A stretch of DNA of 64,000 bases. Source: Bacteroidota bacterium (GTDB lineage Bacteria; Bacteroidota; Bacteroidia; Sphingobacteriales; Sphingobacteriaceae). The notes beneath the pieces were generated by a model, which saw only the letters and a list, made by a program, of their open reading frames with translations, made no database searches and was not told where the DNA came from. Location: NCBI GenBank assembly GCA_023450085.1, contig JAEXHI010000021.1, positions 242,552-306,551 of the forward strand, given 5' to 3'. Positions 1-9,069 of this stretch are shown here, in pieces. A program made the translations under genes and the position numbers. Each line of letters starts with the position of its first letter. The stretch's first letter is position 1.

Positions 1-558
1 TGGCTGGGGCAAACCATCACCGCATTTATAAAAATTGCCTTTGGCCTGTAGGCGATGAAAAGAATCAATCTGATGCTTAATGAAAATCTCTTTCGGAATC
101 ACCAACATGATTTCCCAGTCAAACCCTTCATTGCTATTAATCGTACTGTTGGCGTTAATTTTAGAAGAAAAGCTCAATTGCTTGATGATCTCCACAGGTA
201 ATAATTCCCTGTCTAATCTGTCGTTGCCATAACCAATCTTGGTAAATCCCAAACAATTAAATTCAAGGTTATAGTAACCCTCATCATCAAAAGCAATGAA
301 AAGTTCCACACAACTGTCATTGTGAATATTCCCGTTGGTGCCCTCATTGGCACTTAGGTATTTCTCCGAAATCACATATTTCAATAGTATTGCATCGCCA
401 TTATGCGCCATTAAAAACTCAGCCTGAGCATCAGCCTGGTAAGCTGGCCATGGGTTACAATCAATCGCAACGGCTTGCAAGCTATCCATTAACTGGTTTA
501 GTTTGTCTATTTCCTTAAGGTTATGGGTATCTAAAAACGGAATCTCTAATCTTCTCAC
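1..558 (-). CDS. Carbohydrate-binding family 9-like protein, partial (C-terminus beyond window)
   Basis: My own reverse-strand translation gives an open frame of 186 codons running off the left edge. The start chosen is a GTG at 558-556. No ATG lies between it and the in-frame stop just inside the end of nagA, so the start is uncertain. The sequence has features of Bacteroidota proteins with a CBM9-like fold: an N-terminal NPWP segment, a central DSCVELFI strand, YYNLEFNCLG, and near the edge GNFYKCGDGLPQP. No signal peptide is visible. It lies 24 bp downstream of nagA on the same strand, so it is probably the last gene of the GlcNAc operon seen here. The family is usually linked to carbohydrate binding; its exact role here is unknown. 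Confidence 0.7.
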   Translation of the reverse strand, partial: MRRLEIPFLDTHNLKEIDKLNQLMDSLQAVAIDCNPWPAYQADAQAEFLMAHNGDAILLKYVISEKYLSANEGTNGNIHNDSCVELFIAFDDEGYYNLEFNCLGFTKIGYGNDRLDRELLPVEIIKQLSFSSKINANSTINSNEGFDWEIMLVIPKEIFIKHQIDSFHRLQAKGNFYKCGDGLPQP

Positions 559-581
559 ACTTATTTCTTTTTGGTATCGGC

Positions 582-1781
582 TTAAAATTTTACTTCATCT
601 TTGGTATACACCAAGTTTCCTTTCACAATGGTGGCTGCAATGTTAATGTCTTCGTCAAAAATGACCACATCAGCATCTTTACCTTTAACCAGTTCTCCTT
701 TTCTGTCGGCAATATTTAGGATTTTAGCTGGAGTGGTACTCGCCATTTTTACCGCATCCACTAAAGGGACTTCTGCTAAGGCAATCATATTTCGCACTAG
801 CCTATCCGCAGTGGCTACGCTGCCCGCAAAGGCCGTACGATCTGGTAATTTGGCTACACCATCTTCAATAATCACCTCCAACCCATCTTTCAAGCTCCCC
901 AATACACTTTTGCCTTCGGGCATTCCTGCCCCTCTCATCGCATCGGTAATTAAAGCAGTATGCTCGGTTCCTTTAATTTTGTAAATCAGTTTAAGTAAAG
1001 GTGCAGGTAGGTGGATGCCGTCTACAATAATTTCAACGGTCATTTCATCCAACAGATAGGCACTCTCTATGGCCCCTGCATAACGAAATGCATTTCTACG
1101 TGATACCCCCGACATGCAAGAATAAAAATGCGTAGCATGGGTAAAACCAACTTCATAGGCCTGCACCACTTCCTCATAAATGGCATCCGTATGGGCAATA
1201 GCGGCTAAAACACCATGTTGCCTTAAAAACCGACCGAAGTCCAAGGTTCCTGGTAATTCGGGTGCTGCACTCCACCTTTTGATATGTTTTGAAGCCGCCA
1301 ACACTTCCTGGTACTCTTTAGGATCAGGATTACGGATATACCTAGGGTCTTGTGCACCCTTTTGCGACATGGCAAAATAAGGTCCTTCAATGTGTATGCC
1401 TACAAAATCTGCTCCTGAATTATTAATAGCATCTGCCTTTTCATAAATATCCAAGGTTGTCAACAAATCATCCTTTTCACAGCTTAATGTGGTAGGCATT
1501 AATGCGGTAGTGCCGTATTTAGCATGTGTTTGGGCAATCTTTAGAAAAGCTTCGATGGTGTTATCCATAAAATCGTGGCCACCACCACCATGAACATGCA
1601 TATCTATAAAACCAGGGGCTACATATTTCCCTTTGGCATCTATCTCCAAAGCACCTTCCACCAGCATGTTTTGGTTGCCCACTTCAGCAATCTTTCCATT
1701 GGAAATTACCAAAGTACCCTCTTTTAGCACTCCTGCTGGAGTGATGATTTGGGCATTAAATATTTTAATCAAATTACTCAT
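582..1781 (-). CDS. nagA: N-acetylglucosamine-6-phosphate deacetylase
   Basis: Cytoplasmic amidohydrolase that removes the acetyl group from GlcNAc-6-phosphate, giving glucosamine-6-phosphate and acetate. The 399 residues match the usual NagA length of about 380-400. The metal-binding MHVHGGGG (H62, H64), the IHIEGPYF segment carrying the metal-binding Glu, AIAHTDA and THATHFYS with later His ligands, and the catalytic Asp in LITDAMRG are all present. It begins 6 bp after the sugar permease gene and is followed by the CBM9-like gene, so it is part of one long minus-strand operon. With the GH20, GH18 and permease genes it completes a route from chitin-type oligomers to glucosamine-6-phosphate. 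No nagB deaminase is in the window, so that step must be encoded elsewhere. Confidence 0.95.
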   Translation of the reverse strand: MSNLIKIFNAQIITPAGVLKEGTLVISNGKIAEVGNQNMLVEGALEIDAKGKYVAPGFIDMHVHGGGGHDFMDNTIEAFLKIAQTHAKYGTTALMPTTLSCEKDDLLTTLDIYEKADAINNSGADFVGIHIEGPYFAMSQKGAQDPRYIRNPDPKEYQEVLAASKHIKRWSAAPELPGTLDFGRFLRQHGVLAAIAHTDAIYEEVVQAYEVGFTHATHFYSCMSGVSRRNAFRYAGAIESAYLLDEMTVEIIVDGIHLPAPLLKLIYKIKGTEHTALITDAMRGAGMPEGKSVLGSLKDGLEVIIEDGVAKLPDRTAFAGSVATADRLVRNMIALAEVPLVDAVKMASTTPAKILNIADRKGELVKGKDADVVIFDEDINIAATIVKGNLVYTKDEVKF

Positions 1782-1787
1782 GGGGGA

Positions 1788-3116
1788 TTATTTTTTGTTG
1801 GTCCAGCTTTTTAACTTGTGACCATAGAAAGCGTAAAAAATCAAATAAGTATAACAAGGAATCAGCACCCAATAGGCTTCTCTTAAGCTATGCTGATCTG
1901 CCCAATAACCGTAAAGCAAAGGCATAATGGCATTGCCACAAAGGCCCATGATCAATAATGAAGCTCCTGTTTTGATGAAACGGCCAAGGTTATCCAAAGC
2001 CAATGGCCAAACTCCCGCCCATATCATGGAATTAGCAAAACCTAACAGCACAATGAACCAAACGGAGATATCGGTCTGGTGACCAAACAATGTCATTCTT
2101 CCTGAAAACAACAGGATACAGCAGCTTAATGTTAAGCCCAACAAGGTGCAAATCTTTAAAGCATTTAACTGCGACAATACTTTTGGAATAAATGTAATGC
2201 CCAACAAATAGCCAATAATAGTGGCCGTTAGGGTGTAAGATGGAAAAGATTTAGCTTCCATAAAATCCATCCCATGATGGGTAGCGTAGTTCACAATACT
2301 ATCTACCGCAATTACTTGTGAGCCCACATGGAAAAAAATGGCGACAGCTCCAAGTACCAAGTATGGAAAGTCCAAAATACTGTTCTTACCCTCATTGGCA
2401 GTAGAAACTTCATCCGTTTCGGTTTCTGTATCAATTTCTGGCAAAGGCGAAAACCTTACAAAAAGGCCCAAAAGCAATAGTAGAGCTGCTACTGCACCGT
2501 AAGGTACCACTACTCTTTGAATCAGTTCATCTAGCGCATTGGCTTTTTCTATGCCCTGCATTTTCTCGATTTGTTTAAACAACGCACTATCTGTTGGACG
2601 CAATATCACTGCGGAGAACAGCAATGGAGCAATAATGCCTGCCATTTTATTGCAAATGCCCATAATGCTAAAACGCTGTGCTGCGCTTTCTTTAGGGCCA
2701 AGAATAGTAATGTATGGATTGGCTGCGGTCTGTAAAATAGCCAAACCAATACCCAGCGTAAACAAACCTGTTAAAAATATGCCATAAGTACGAGTTAAAC
2801 CAGCTGGGATGAATAGTAATGCACCAATGCACATGGCCCAAAACCCTAACATCATCCCTCGCTTAAAACCAACCCTTTTCAATAAATATCCCGCAGGTAG
2901 CGACATCACCAAATAGGCGATATAAAAGGCAAAAGCAACTAAATAAGATTGGAAATGGTTAAGCTCGCAGGCTATTTTGAAAAACGGAATGAGAATAGCA
3001 TTGATCCAAGTCACAAAACCAAATATGAAGAACAACAGTCCTATTAAAGAAATAGAAATAATGGTGTCCTTCTTACTGAGTGATGAAACTGCTACGGTAT
3101 GGTTTGGTATCGGCAT
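1788..3116 (-). CDS. nagP: Sugar MFS transporter, FHS family (NagP-like GlcNAc permease)
   Basis: Inner-membrane permease of 442 residues with about 12 hydrophobic segments, of the fucose/glucose/galactose:H+ symporter family. Seen in the sequence: the FGFVTWINAILIPFF segment of helix 1, which is typical of this family, PAGYLLKRVGFKRG between helices, and AANPYITILGP in the middle. The substrate is inferred from context: the gene sits between a GH20 hexosaminidase and nagA, as GlcNAc permeases (NagP) do in Bacteroidota and Shewanella. The start ATG is 1 bp from the stop of the GH20 gene, suggesting translational coupling. A phosphotransferase route is not visible, so a cytoplasmic GlcNAc kinase encoded elsewhere would be needed. 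Confidence 0.88.
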   Translation of the reverse strand: MPIPNHTVAVSSLSKKDTIISISLIGLLFFIFGFVTWINAILIPFFKIACELNHFQSYLVAFAFYIAYLVMSLPAGYLLKRVGFKRGMMLGFWAMCIGALLFIPAGLTRTYGIFLTGLFTLGIGLAILQTAANPYITILGPKESAAQRFSIMGICNKMAGIIAPLLFSAVILRPTDSALFKQIEKMQGIEKANALDELIQRVVVPYGAVAALLLLLGLFVRFSPLPEIDTETETDEVSTANEGKNSILDFPYLVLGAVAIFFHVGSQVIAVDSIVNYATHHGMDFMEAKSFPSYTLTATIIGYLLGITFIPKVLSQLNALKICTLLGLTLSCCILLFSGRMTLFGHQTDISVWFIVLLGFANSMIWAGVWPLALDNLGRFIKTGASLLIMGLCGNAIMPLLYGYWADQHSLREAYWVLIPCYTYLIFYAFYGHKLKSWTNKK

Positions 3117-3117
3117 T

Positions 3118-4686
3118 TTATCGTTTGTTATTAAGTTTGATGTGGTTTAATCTGGCAAATAAGTCGTAATATCTGAAGTTTCTAAGTCTTGCCTCTTCTG
3201 CTATTTCTTTGGCAGAAAGTATATTTTTGTTCAATGAAGTAAACTTTTGGTCTACCTCTAAAACATTTAAAGCTTCCAGTTTTTTTAATAAGTCATTTGC
3301 CGAAGCAGGAACGAAAGCAGCTTGGTTCATGGCCACTTCCACTTCCATGCTCACTAAATAATTGTAACGTATGTTGGCCATGAGTACATAGTGACTAAAT
3401 TCCGTTTGGTTTTTGACCACTTTAATGGCTTTCAAGGTATTTAAGGTAAATAAAGCACTATCTACTAACTGCTTAACGGTAAATCCAGCTTTACTCACTT
3501 GACCTTGGCTAACTTCATAAGGAGCTAACTTTAAAGCCGTCCAAAATTGAGCTGCTTGAGCTTTATTTAGTCCATATTTTTCCTTGGCGTAACTTTCCAC
3601 AAACTCATTGGCATTAAGGGCTTGCTGCATATTTACCGCTTTAAAAAATCCGTTAATCAGCATATTGAAGCCTGATATGGGATAAACTCTTCTAATGGCA
3701 TGCAAATCAATATAATCACTGTGCGACTCGGCTATAGGCGAGTAAATACCCGAAGTAGACCATGAAGTCATGATCATGCCTTTATAGCCAAGCTCACGAG
3801 CCTGCGGAATAAAAGTTTTGATATTATTGAAGTGCTTGGTCCAGTCGGTCAAAAAGTAATTATCGGGATGGCTTCTTATGGCTGGTGAGCCCCAAATTTC
3901 AAAACCGCTTTGCATTAGCTTTTTATGGTCGCCAAAACGATCCAAATCCCAACCATAGTTCCAATCAATGAAAATGGTTTCTTTAGGCAATGATTTTAAA
4001 GCATCAGGATATTTTAGGGCTATATCTGCCCAAACCACAGGCTTTTTACCAAGACTTACCACCAATTCGCAAAGCATTTTGATGTAATCACCGTACAACC
4101 TACCCATCCCTAGTGAATCGGCCTTACGCTTTGATTCTGGCGACCGTCCCAGCAAATAGGTTTCATCTCCACCGATGTGGAAATAAGAAGATTTGTGCGT
4201 ACTGATCAAATCCTTGTACAAATCTGAGAACAAAGCTTTACAAGCTTCTTCCTTGATAGGATTTACCTGTGAATAGTCCTTTTGGTCTTCACGTAGGTTT
4301 TTATAGCGATAATTTTTAAGGATATATTCTACGTGTCCAAAGCTTTGTTGCAAGGGAATCACATCGATTTTCAAGGAATCGCAATAAGCAATAAACGACT
4401 TCACCTCAGCCCTGCTATAAGCATACTTATTGGCAATTACGGCATGTTTTTCAAAAGGATAAGTGCCTTCCCACTCCATTACTAAGGTATTGATGCCGTT
4501 TTTGCTCAAATTAAGTACAAAAGCCTTCAAAGCAGGCAGCTTCATTACCTGTATTCTCAAATCAAGGTGAAAGCCTTTAATGGGAAAATCCTTATCATTG
4601 GCAAAAGCCGTTCGGGTGCTAAAAGTCAATAATGATAATAATATGCTTAGGCTTACTATTAGCTGGTGTATTTTTACTTTATTCAA
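3118..4686 (-). CDS. GH20 beta-N-acetylhexosaminidase-like protein
   Basis: Secreted glycoside hydrolase of 522 residues. An N-terminal signal peptide ends near a cleavage after TRTAFA. The GH20 catalytic pair is visible in HIGGDE, with D174 (substrate-assisted step) and E175 (acid/base). The preceding GFHLDLR and the ADIALKYPD region fit the barrel. There is no separate GH20b N-terminal domain and no appended C-terminal module, so it is shorter than classical hexosaminidases. The likely reaction is release of terminal GlcNAc or GalNAc from oligosaccharides in the periplasm, feeding the adjacent permease and NagA. Bacterial proteins with this short architecture are often only annotated as 'family 20 glycosylhydrolase', so the substrate is inferred from neighbours. 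Confidence 0.88.
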   Translation of the reverse strand: MNKVKIHQLIVSLSILLSLLTFSTRTAFANDKDFPIKGFHLDLRIQVMKLPALKAFVLNLSKNGINTLVMEWEGTYPFEKHAVIANKYAYSRAEVKSFIAYCDSLKIDVIPLQQSFGHVEYILKNYRYKNLREDQKDYSQVNPIKEEACKALFSDLYKDLISTHKSSYFHIGGDETYLLGRSPESKRKADSLGMGRLYGDYIKMLCELVVSLGKKPVVWADIALKYPDALKSLPKETIFIDWNYGWDLDRFGDHKKLMQSGFEIWGSPAIRSHPDNYFLTDWTKHFNNIKTFIPQARELGYKGMIMTSWSTSGIYSPIAESHSDYIDLHAIRRVYPISGFNMLINGFFKAVNMQQALNANEFVESYAKEKYGLNKAQAAQFWTALKLAPYEVSQGQVSKAGFTVKQLVDSALFTLNTLKAIKVVKNQTEFSHYVLMANIRYNYLVSMEVEVAMNQAAFVPASANDLLKKLEALNVLEVDQKFTSLNKNILSAKEIAEEARLRNFRYYDLFARLNHIKLNNKR

Positions 4687-4789
4687 ACCTATTTATCTTT
4701 TTGAAAATTAAATAATTGTCACTAATAATATCGAGCGTTGTTAATTAGATGACGGGTTAAGGTATCAATCACTAAAAACAGCATAATGC

Positions 4790-4825
4790 GGTCTTAGATA
4801 TGCATCCCCCGATTGCGCTAAGACC
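4790..4825. terminator. Inverted repeat between secreted-protein gene and GH20 gene
   Basis: GGTCTTAG at 4790-4797 pairs with CTAAGACC at 4818-4825 across a 20-nt loop. The 3' arm is followed by TTTT on the plus strand; on the minus strand the following bases are mixed. It lies in the 163-bp gap in the middle of the operon, so it could act as an attenuator that lowers GH20-nagA expression relative to upstream genes, or protect RNA ends. Confidence 0.4.
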
Positions 4826-4849
4826 TTTTCATTATACTGATATCTTTAT

Positions 4850-6253
4850 TTATGGTTTTATAAATTTAGTTACTCCATTGTTCTGATTTTCTGATAATTT
4901 CACTACGTATAATCCTTTGGGTACGCCACTAACATCTACAGTGGGTTGATTAGTTCCTTTTTGCAAACTGATTTTTTTAACGATCAGCTGCTTTCCGCTT
5001 AAATCAGTTACGACTAAATTACCCGTGGTATTTGCAGAAGCTTGATAAGCCAACATTAATTGCTGGTTAGCATTTACAAAGGCAGCTAACTTGTTTCTTT
5101 CCAAGTCGTATTTTACCAATACAGGACCAAATTCCTCACTGTCTCCATTTAAATCTACCTGCTTTAGTTTGTAATAGTTATCTCCGCGTAAAGGTGCTTT
5201 ATCTACCCATTTGTAGTTGGACGTGGTGCTACCTAATCCTTTTGGTGTTACTTGAGCTATTGATTTAAATTCACCTGTATTTGAAGCTCTTAAAACTTCA
5301 AAATAGGCATTATCTTTTTCCGAAGCCGTAGCCCAATTCAATTGTACGCCGCTGGTTGTTTTTTCTCCATTAAATGAAATCAGTTTTACTGGAAGAACAT
5401 TTTGAGGAATCCAGCCGAATTTGATATTGCTTATGGCAAACTTCAAAGTATTTAAGGTACTACTGGTTCCAGCAAATAATAGCGCATTGATACTTTGATC
5501 TACCGCCAACTCTGCCGAAGTGGCCAAGTTGGGAGAAGCTGATACGAGTACTGGTGTATTGTTTGCGTAAACATGATAGCTCCTTGCAGGTAGCGAATAG
5601 TTAGTGGCTCCCCTAGTGTAGCTTTTAGCGACGTTAGTATTATTGCAATAAATTTCGACATTGATCAAGCCTGTTTTAGGAAAAACCTCTGTGTTCGGTG
5701 TAGCGTAAGAAAAAGTACTTAAACGCACGCCAGAGTTACTAAAGCTATTGCCCACTGTAAATCTTAAGGCGCCAAAAACGCCAGGTGCCGAAGCATTGAT
5801 CAATGGATTGCTGTCGGTGAATATGTCGGATGTTTTTCCAAAGCCGATCACTGCAGTTCCCGAAGTTCCACCATCAAAAGACAAATCGAAGAAAATACTA
5901 GTGACCGCTGTCGCATTTGGTACATCGTAAAGCGCCACTTTATTAGGTTCGTTTGTTTTACTGGCATTTAAGGTAAGTACTGAGCCTGTCAAAGTAATAT
6001 TGGCACCAGCCTCAGCAGCCGTAGAAATACGAGCTTTTGCTGTACCTGTTGGTGCGGGTAACCATCCTGCCGTAGCTTGTGACGATACAGATGAATTAAT
6101 GGACGGTCCGTAAGCATAAGTGCCATTCCCTGAAAGGACATAATCAAAAGAAGTAGCTTGTGTTGCCCCTTGCCATTGCCCATAGGTTTGTGCTTTGGCT
6201 GCAACTGCTGCTCCTAAGAGAAAAGGGATATATAGTAGAAATTTTAATTTCAT
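4850..6253 (-). CDS. Secreted protein with T9SS type A sorting domain and shared PUL domain
   Basis: The 467-residue protein has a signal peptide ending at AAVAAKAQ. Residues about 22-280 form the same domain seen in the next gene upstream and at the C-terminus of the GH5 protein, with YGQWQG, LPAPTGTAKARIS, PNKVALYDV, GVFGALRFTVGN and LPARSYHVYANN. Residues about 283-375 resemble the fibronectin-like linker common in Bacteroidota extracellular proteins (LPVKLISFNGE, WATASEKDN, YYKLKQVDLNG). The last ~80 residues match a type IX secretion sorting domain (LVVTDLSGKQL, GLYVVKL, ending in TKFIKP). It is therefore predicted to be exported by T9SS and exposed on the surface or released. I do not recognise a catalytic motif; glycan binding is an inference from the locus. 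Confidence 0.82.
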   Translation of the reverse strand: MKLKFLLYIPFLLGAAVAAKAQTYGQWQGATQATSFDYVLSGNGTYAYGPSINSSVSSQATAGWLPAPTGTAKARISTAAEAGANITLTGSVLTLNASKTNEPNKVALYDVPNATAVTSIFFDLSFDGGTSGTAVIGFGKTSDIFTDSNPLINASAPGVFGALRFTVGNSFSNSGVRLSTFSYATPNTEVFPKTGLINVEIYCNNTNVAKSYTRGATNYSLPARSYHVYANNTPVLVSASPNLATSAELAVDQSINALLFAGTSSTLNTLKFAISNIKFGWIPQNVLPVKLISFNGEKTTSGVQLNWATASEKDNAYFEVLRASNTGEFKSIAQVTPKGLGSTTSNYKWVDKAPLRGDNYYKLKQVDLNGDSEEFGPVLVKYDLERNKLAAFVNANQQLMLAYQASANTTGNLVVTDLSGKQLIVKKISLQKGTNQPTVDVSGVPKGLYVVKLSENQNNGVTKFIKP

Positions 6254-6282
6254 ATTGGTTAGGTTTAGCGTTGAGTTAGCAT

Positions 6283-7158
6283 TTAGTTTTGCGACAGCGT
6301 GCCTGCCTTAATATTGCTGATTGAAAAGTTCAAGGTATTTTCTGCGCTGCTTGCTCCCGTAAGCATAAAAGCATCAATAGCCATGTTTGGCTCTAATTCG
6401 CCCGTAGCAGGAAGGTTTTCGGAGCCATTTAACTTTACTGACTTGTCGTTCACAAAAATCCTGAAGGTTTGTGCAGGTAGCGTATAAACATTTCCCTTTC
6501 TGGTGAAAGATTGCTCTTCTTTAGAATTGTTACTGTAGATTTCTATGTTCAGGTTACCACTTTTCTCAAATAGGTCGGTATCATAAGGCTTGTGCACATA
6601 AGCTGTTCCGTTAAGTGTTCTATGCTCTGGGTTAGTAAATGTACTTCCTACCATGAACCTAATGGCACCAAACAGCCCTTCTTGTTTTCTGTTGTTATAA
6701 CCAGCCGCATTTTTGAAAATACTCGTCATGGAGTTTCCAAAAGCTAAAACCGCGGTGCCTTTCACGCCATCATTAAACGACAAAGAGAAGAACAAGCTTC
6801 CTACTGGTGAGGATTGAGGGATTTCGGTTACTGAAAATTTGTTAGGAGTTTCGCTACTGCTAGCACCAAAATTCAATACCGTTTTATTGAGCGCAAAGCC
6901 CGCTCCTGCCGAAGCCGCCACACTTACTTTGGCCTCACCTGATGGCGGAAAAGGTAGAAAGCCTGGCTTGTCTTTACTCGATTCCGAAGATTTAGCTTCT
7001 GAACCAGCATTAAATTTCTTTCCTGTTCCCGTTCCAGTGCTTAAATCATAATTCCAAGTGATAGCTTCTTTTGAACCTTTCCAAGTTCCATAAGTTTGCG
7101 CCTTTGTGGCCGAGGCATATAAGCCTAAAATGGCTAATGTTAAAAATTTAATCTTCAT
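6283..7158 (-). CDS. Secreted protein, stand-alone copy of the shared PUL domain
   Basis: The 291-residue protein consists of a signal peptide (cleavage near SATKAQ) and one copy of the ~260-residue domain found in both neighbours. Shared blocks include PGFLPFPPSGEAKVSVAA, AGAGFALN, ETPNKFSV, GLFGAIRFMVG, LNIEIYSNN, YTLPAQTF, the TGELEPNMAIDAFMLTGASS block and NTLNFSISNIK. There is no sorting domain and no lipobox, so after signal-peptide cleavage it should be soluble in the periplasm or released. It sits 29 bp upstream of the T9SS paralogue and 14 bp downstream of the GH5 gene, so all three are co-transcribed. I do not recognise the family; the beta-rich sequence and the fusion to an enzyme suggest a carbohydrate-binding or scaffold module. 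Confidence 0.78.
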   Translation of the reverse strand: MKIKFLTLAILGLYASATKAQTYGTWKGSKEAITWNYDLSTGTGTGKKFNAGSEAKSSESSKDKPGFLPFPPSGEAKVSVAASAGAGFALNKTVLNFGASSSETPNKFSVTEIPQSSPVGSLFFSLSFNDGVKGTAVLAFGNSMTSIFKNAAGYNNRKQEGLFGAIRFMVGSTFTNPEHRTLNGTAYVHKPYDTDLFEKSGNLNIEIYSNNSKEEQSFTRKGNVYTLPAQTFRIFVNDKSVKLNGSENLPATGELEPNMAIDAFMLTGASSAENTLNFSISNIKAGTLSQN

Positions 7159-7172
7159 ATTGTTTGTTTAGT

Positions 7173-9026
7173 TTAGTTTCCAATTAATGATTTGATTTTA
7201 AGGTTACTTACCGAGAAATTCAATGTATTACCTGAACTACTTGCACCCGATAGCATAAAAGCATCAATAGGCATGTAAGGTAAGAGCTCACCTGTGGATG
7301 CAATGTTTTGCGAACCGCTATACTTCACTGCGGTACCATTCACATACATGTGGAACGAAGCCGCAGGTAAAGTATAGTCTACGCCATCTTTTTTATACAC
7401 TCTCGGGTTGCCAGTATTGTTGCAATAAACCTCAAAATTGAGGTCGCCAGTTCTGGCAAAAACATCCACATCGTGTGACCTGTGGAAGTACGACGAGCCA
7501 TCGGCATACCTGTATTGCGCATTGGTAGAACTGTTTCCTACTAAAAACCTGATGGCTGTAAATACCCCATCTTGCTTGGTATTGGCATAAACATCATTGG
7601 CTTTAAATAGATTCCCATCGCCGCCACCTATCGCTAAAATAGCAGTGCCTTGCGTACTGTTGTTAAATGATAGTTTAAAAGATAAGTTCACTAAAGTGGA
7701 TGAACCCGCAATGTCATACACAGCGAATTTGTTTGGAGCCGTGCCATTACTTGCGCCAATAGTTAATACGCCATTGTTAAGGTTAAAACCTGCTCCAGCA
7801 TTTGCTGCTACCGTTACTCTTGCCGCTCCTATGGCTGGGTAGGGCAAAAAGCCTGGGCTAGCTAATTTAGATTCGGATTCCTGAACACTTGAAGTAGCAT
7901 TTAACTGGGTGCCATTGCCCTTACCTGAGGCTAAATTGTATTCCCAGTTCCATGGCAAGTAAACTCCTGTCCAATTATCAGCTGGAGTACTCAACTGAGT
8001 TCTGATCCATTTCCCAGCTTCTTTCAAATTATCGTCTGTCCATGGGCCATTAGGACAGGTACCAGTTTTCCAAGCAGCGCCTGTAAGCGGACTGTCGGAG
8101 AAATTCCAATTGCACCATGAAATCTTTCTTTCTTCCATGAACTTTAACCACTTGGCCGACATTACAAAGTCGTTAGCACCATCGCCCCAACCATCTTGTG
8201 TTCCAAACTCGGTTACAAATACAGGAATTCCATTGGCAATGGCTTTGGATACATACCCCATTCTTCGGCCTTGGTGATTGCTTTGCCATTTATCAGCGGC
8301 ATAAAAGTGCATGGTGTACATGATGTTATCATAGGCCAATTGATTTCCAATCACTAAATCTGGTCGTGAGGCATGTTCTGGCGTACCTACAATGATGATA
8401 GACTGTGGGTCATTATTTCTGATGATTGGCACAATTTGATCCGCATAGTTTTTAATCATGGGCCAAGTCACTTCATATTGCTTGTTGTTAGGTTCGTTAC
8501 ATATTTCGTAGAGCACATTACCTTTACTGGCATGCTTTTTTGAAACATGCTCAAAAAACACCTTCGCTCTATCCGTATTGTAATTGGGATCTCCTGGATC
8601 AAGCATATGGAAATCGATCAACGCGTAAACGCCTTCTTTGTAACATTTCTCTACCAAATCATCTACAAACTTGGTAAAGTAAACAGGATCTTTTTCATAA
8701 CCTCCCTCTTGGATGTACATCGAAATGCGTAGGACATCAATTCCCCAACCGTGCATTAATAAATTCAACGACTGTTCATTATAGCAGTTTCCTCTGTACT
8801 GCAAGCCGTGGGTACTCATGCCCCTTAATTGTATAGCAGCGCCATTTTTGTTGACAATGTTGGTTCCTGTTACTTTTAACCTACCATTGATATCAAAAGG
8901 ACTATCTATTCTGGTGGTAATGGTGACTTCGTCTTGTTGTTTTTCGGCTGGAGCAATAGTTTTATCTCCCTTACAAGAAATGAACACGATGAGTAACAAG
9001 CTTAATAAATGAAGTGTCTTTTTCAT
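7173..9026 (-). CDS. GH5 glycoside hydrolase lipoprotein with C-terminal shared PUL domain
   Basis: A 617-residue lipoprotein: the signal peptide ends in a lipobox at FISCKGD. Residues about 40-340 are a GH5 barrel of the endoglucanase type, with QLRGMSTHGL, LRISMYI, the acid/base E178 in ICNEPN, HFYA, and the nucleophile E273 in FVTEFGTQ, followed by WCNWNFSD. Residues about 350-617 are the domain shared with the two following genes. GH5 enzymes cleave beta-1,4 glycans, and some members act on chitosan; in this chitin-type locus a glucosamine-containing substrate is plausible but is an inference. It would be anchored in a membrane, probably the outer membrane facing out together with SusCD. 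The gene lies 43 bp downstream of the GH18 chitinase gene. Confidence 0.9.
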   Translation of the reverse strand: MKKTLHLLSLLLIVFISCKGDKTIAPAEKQQDEVTITTRIDSPFDINGRLKVTGTNIVNKNGAAIQLRGMSTHGLQYRGNCYNEQSLNLLMHGWGIDVLRISMYIQEGGYEKDPVYFTKFVDDLVEKCYKEGVYALIDFHMLDPGDPNYNTDRAKVFFEHVSKKHASKGNVLYEICNEPNNKQYEVTWPMIKNYADQIVPIIRNNDPQSIIIVGTPEHASRPDLVIGNQLAYDNIMYTMHFYAADKWQSNHQGRRMGYVSKAIANGIPVFVTEFGTQDGWGDGANDFVMSAKWLKFMEERKISWCNWNFSDSPLTGAAWKTGTCPNGPWTDDNLKEAGKWIRTQLSTPADNWTGVYLPWNWEYNLASGKGNGTQLNATSSVQESESKLASPGFLPYPAIGAARVTVAANAGAGFNLNNGVLTIGASNGTAPNKFAVYDIAGSSTLVNLSFKLSFNNSTQGTAILAIGGGDGNLFKANDVYANTKQDGVFTAIRFLVGNSSTNAQYRYADGSSYFHRSHDVDVFARTGDLNFEVYCNNTGNPRVYKKDGVDYTLPAASFHMYVNGTAVKYSGSQNIASTGELLPYMPIDAFMLSGASSSGNTLNFSVSNLKIKSLIGN

Positions 9027-9069
9027 AATTTTTCGGTTTTGAGATCTTGGGGGAGATTTGCGTTGATGA

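Noticed and set aside
4790..4825. End of the chitin operon at this hairpin
   Set aside because: The minus-strand side lacks a T-tract, and the GH20-permease-nagA genes downstream have no clear promoter box, so readthrough or attenuation is more likely than a full stop.
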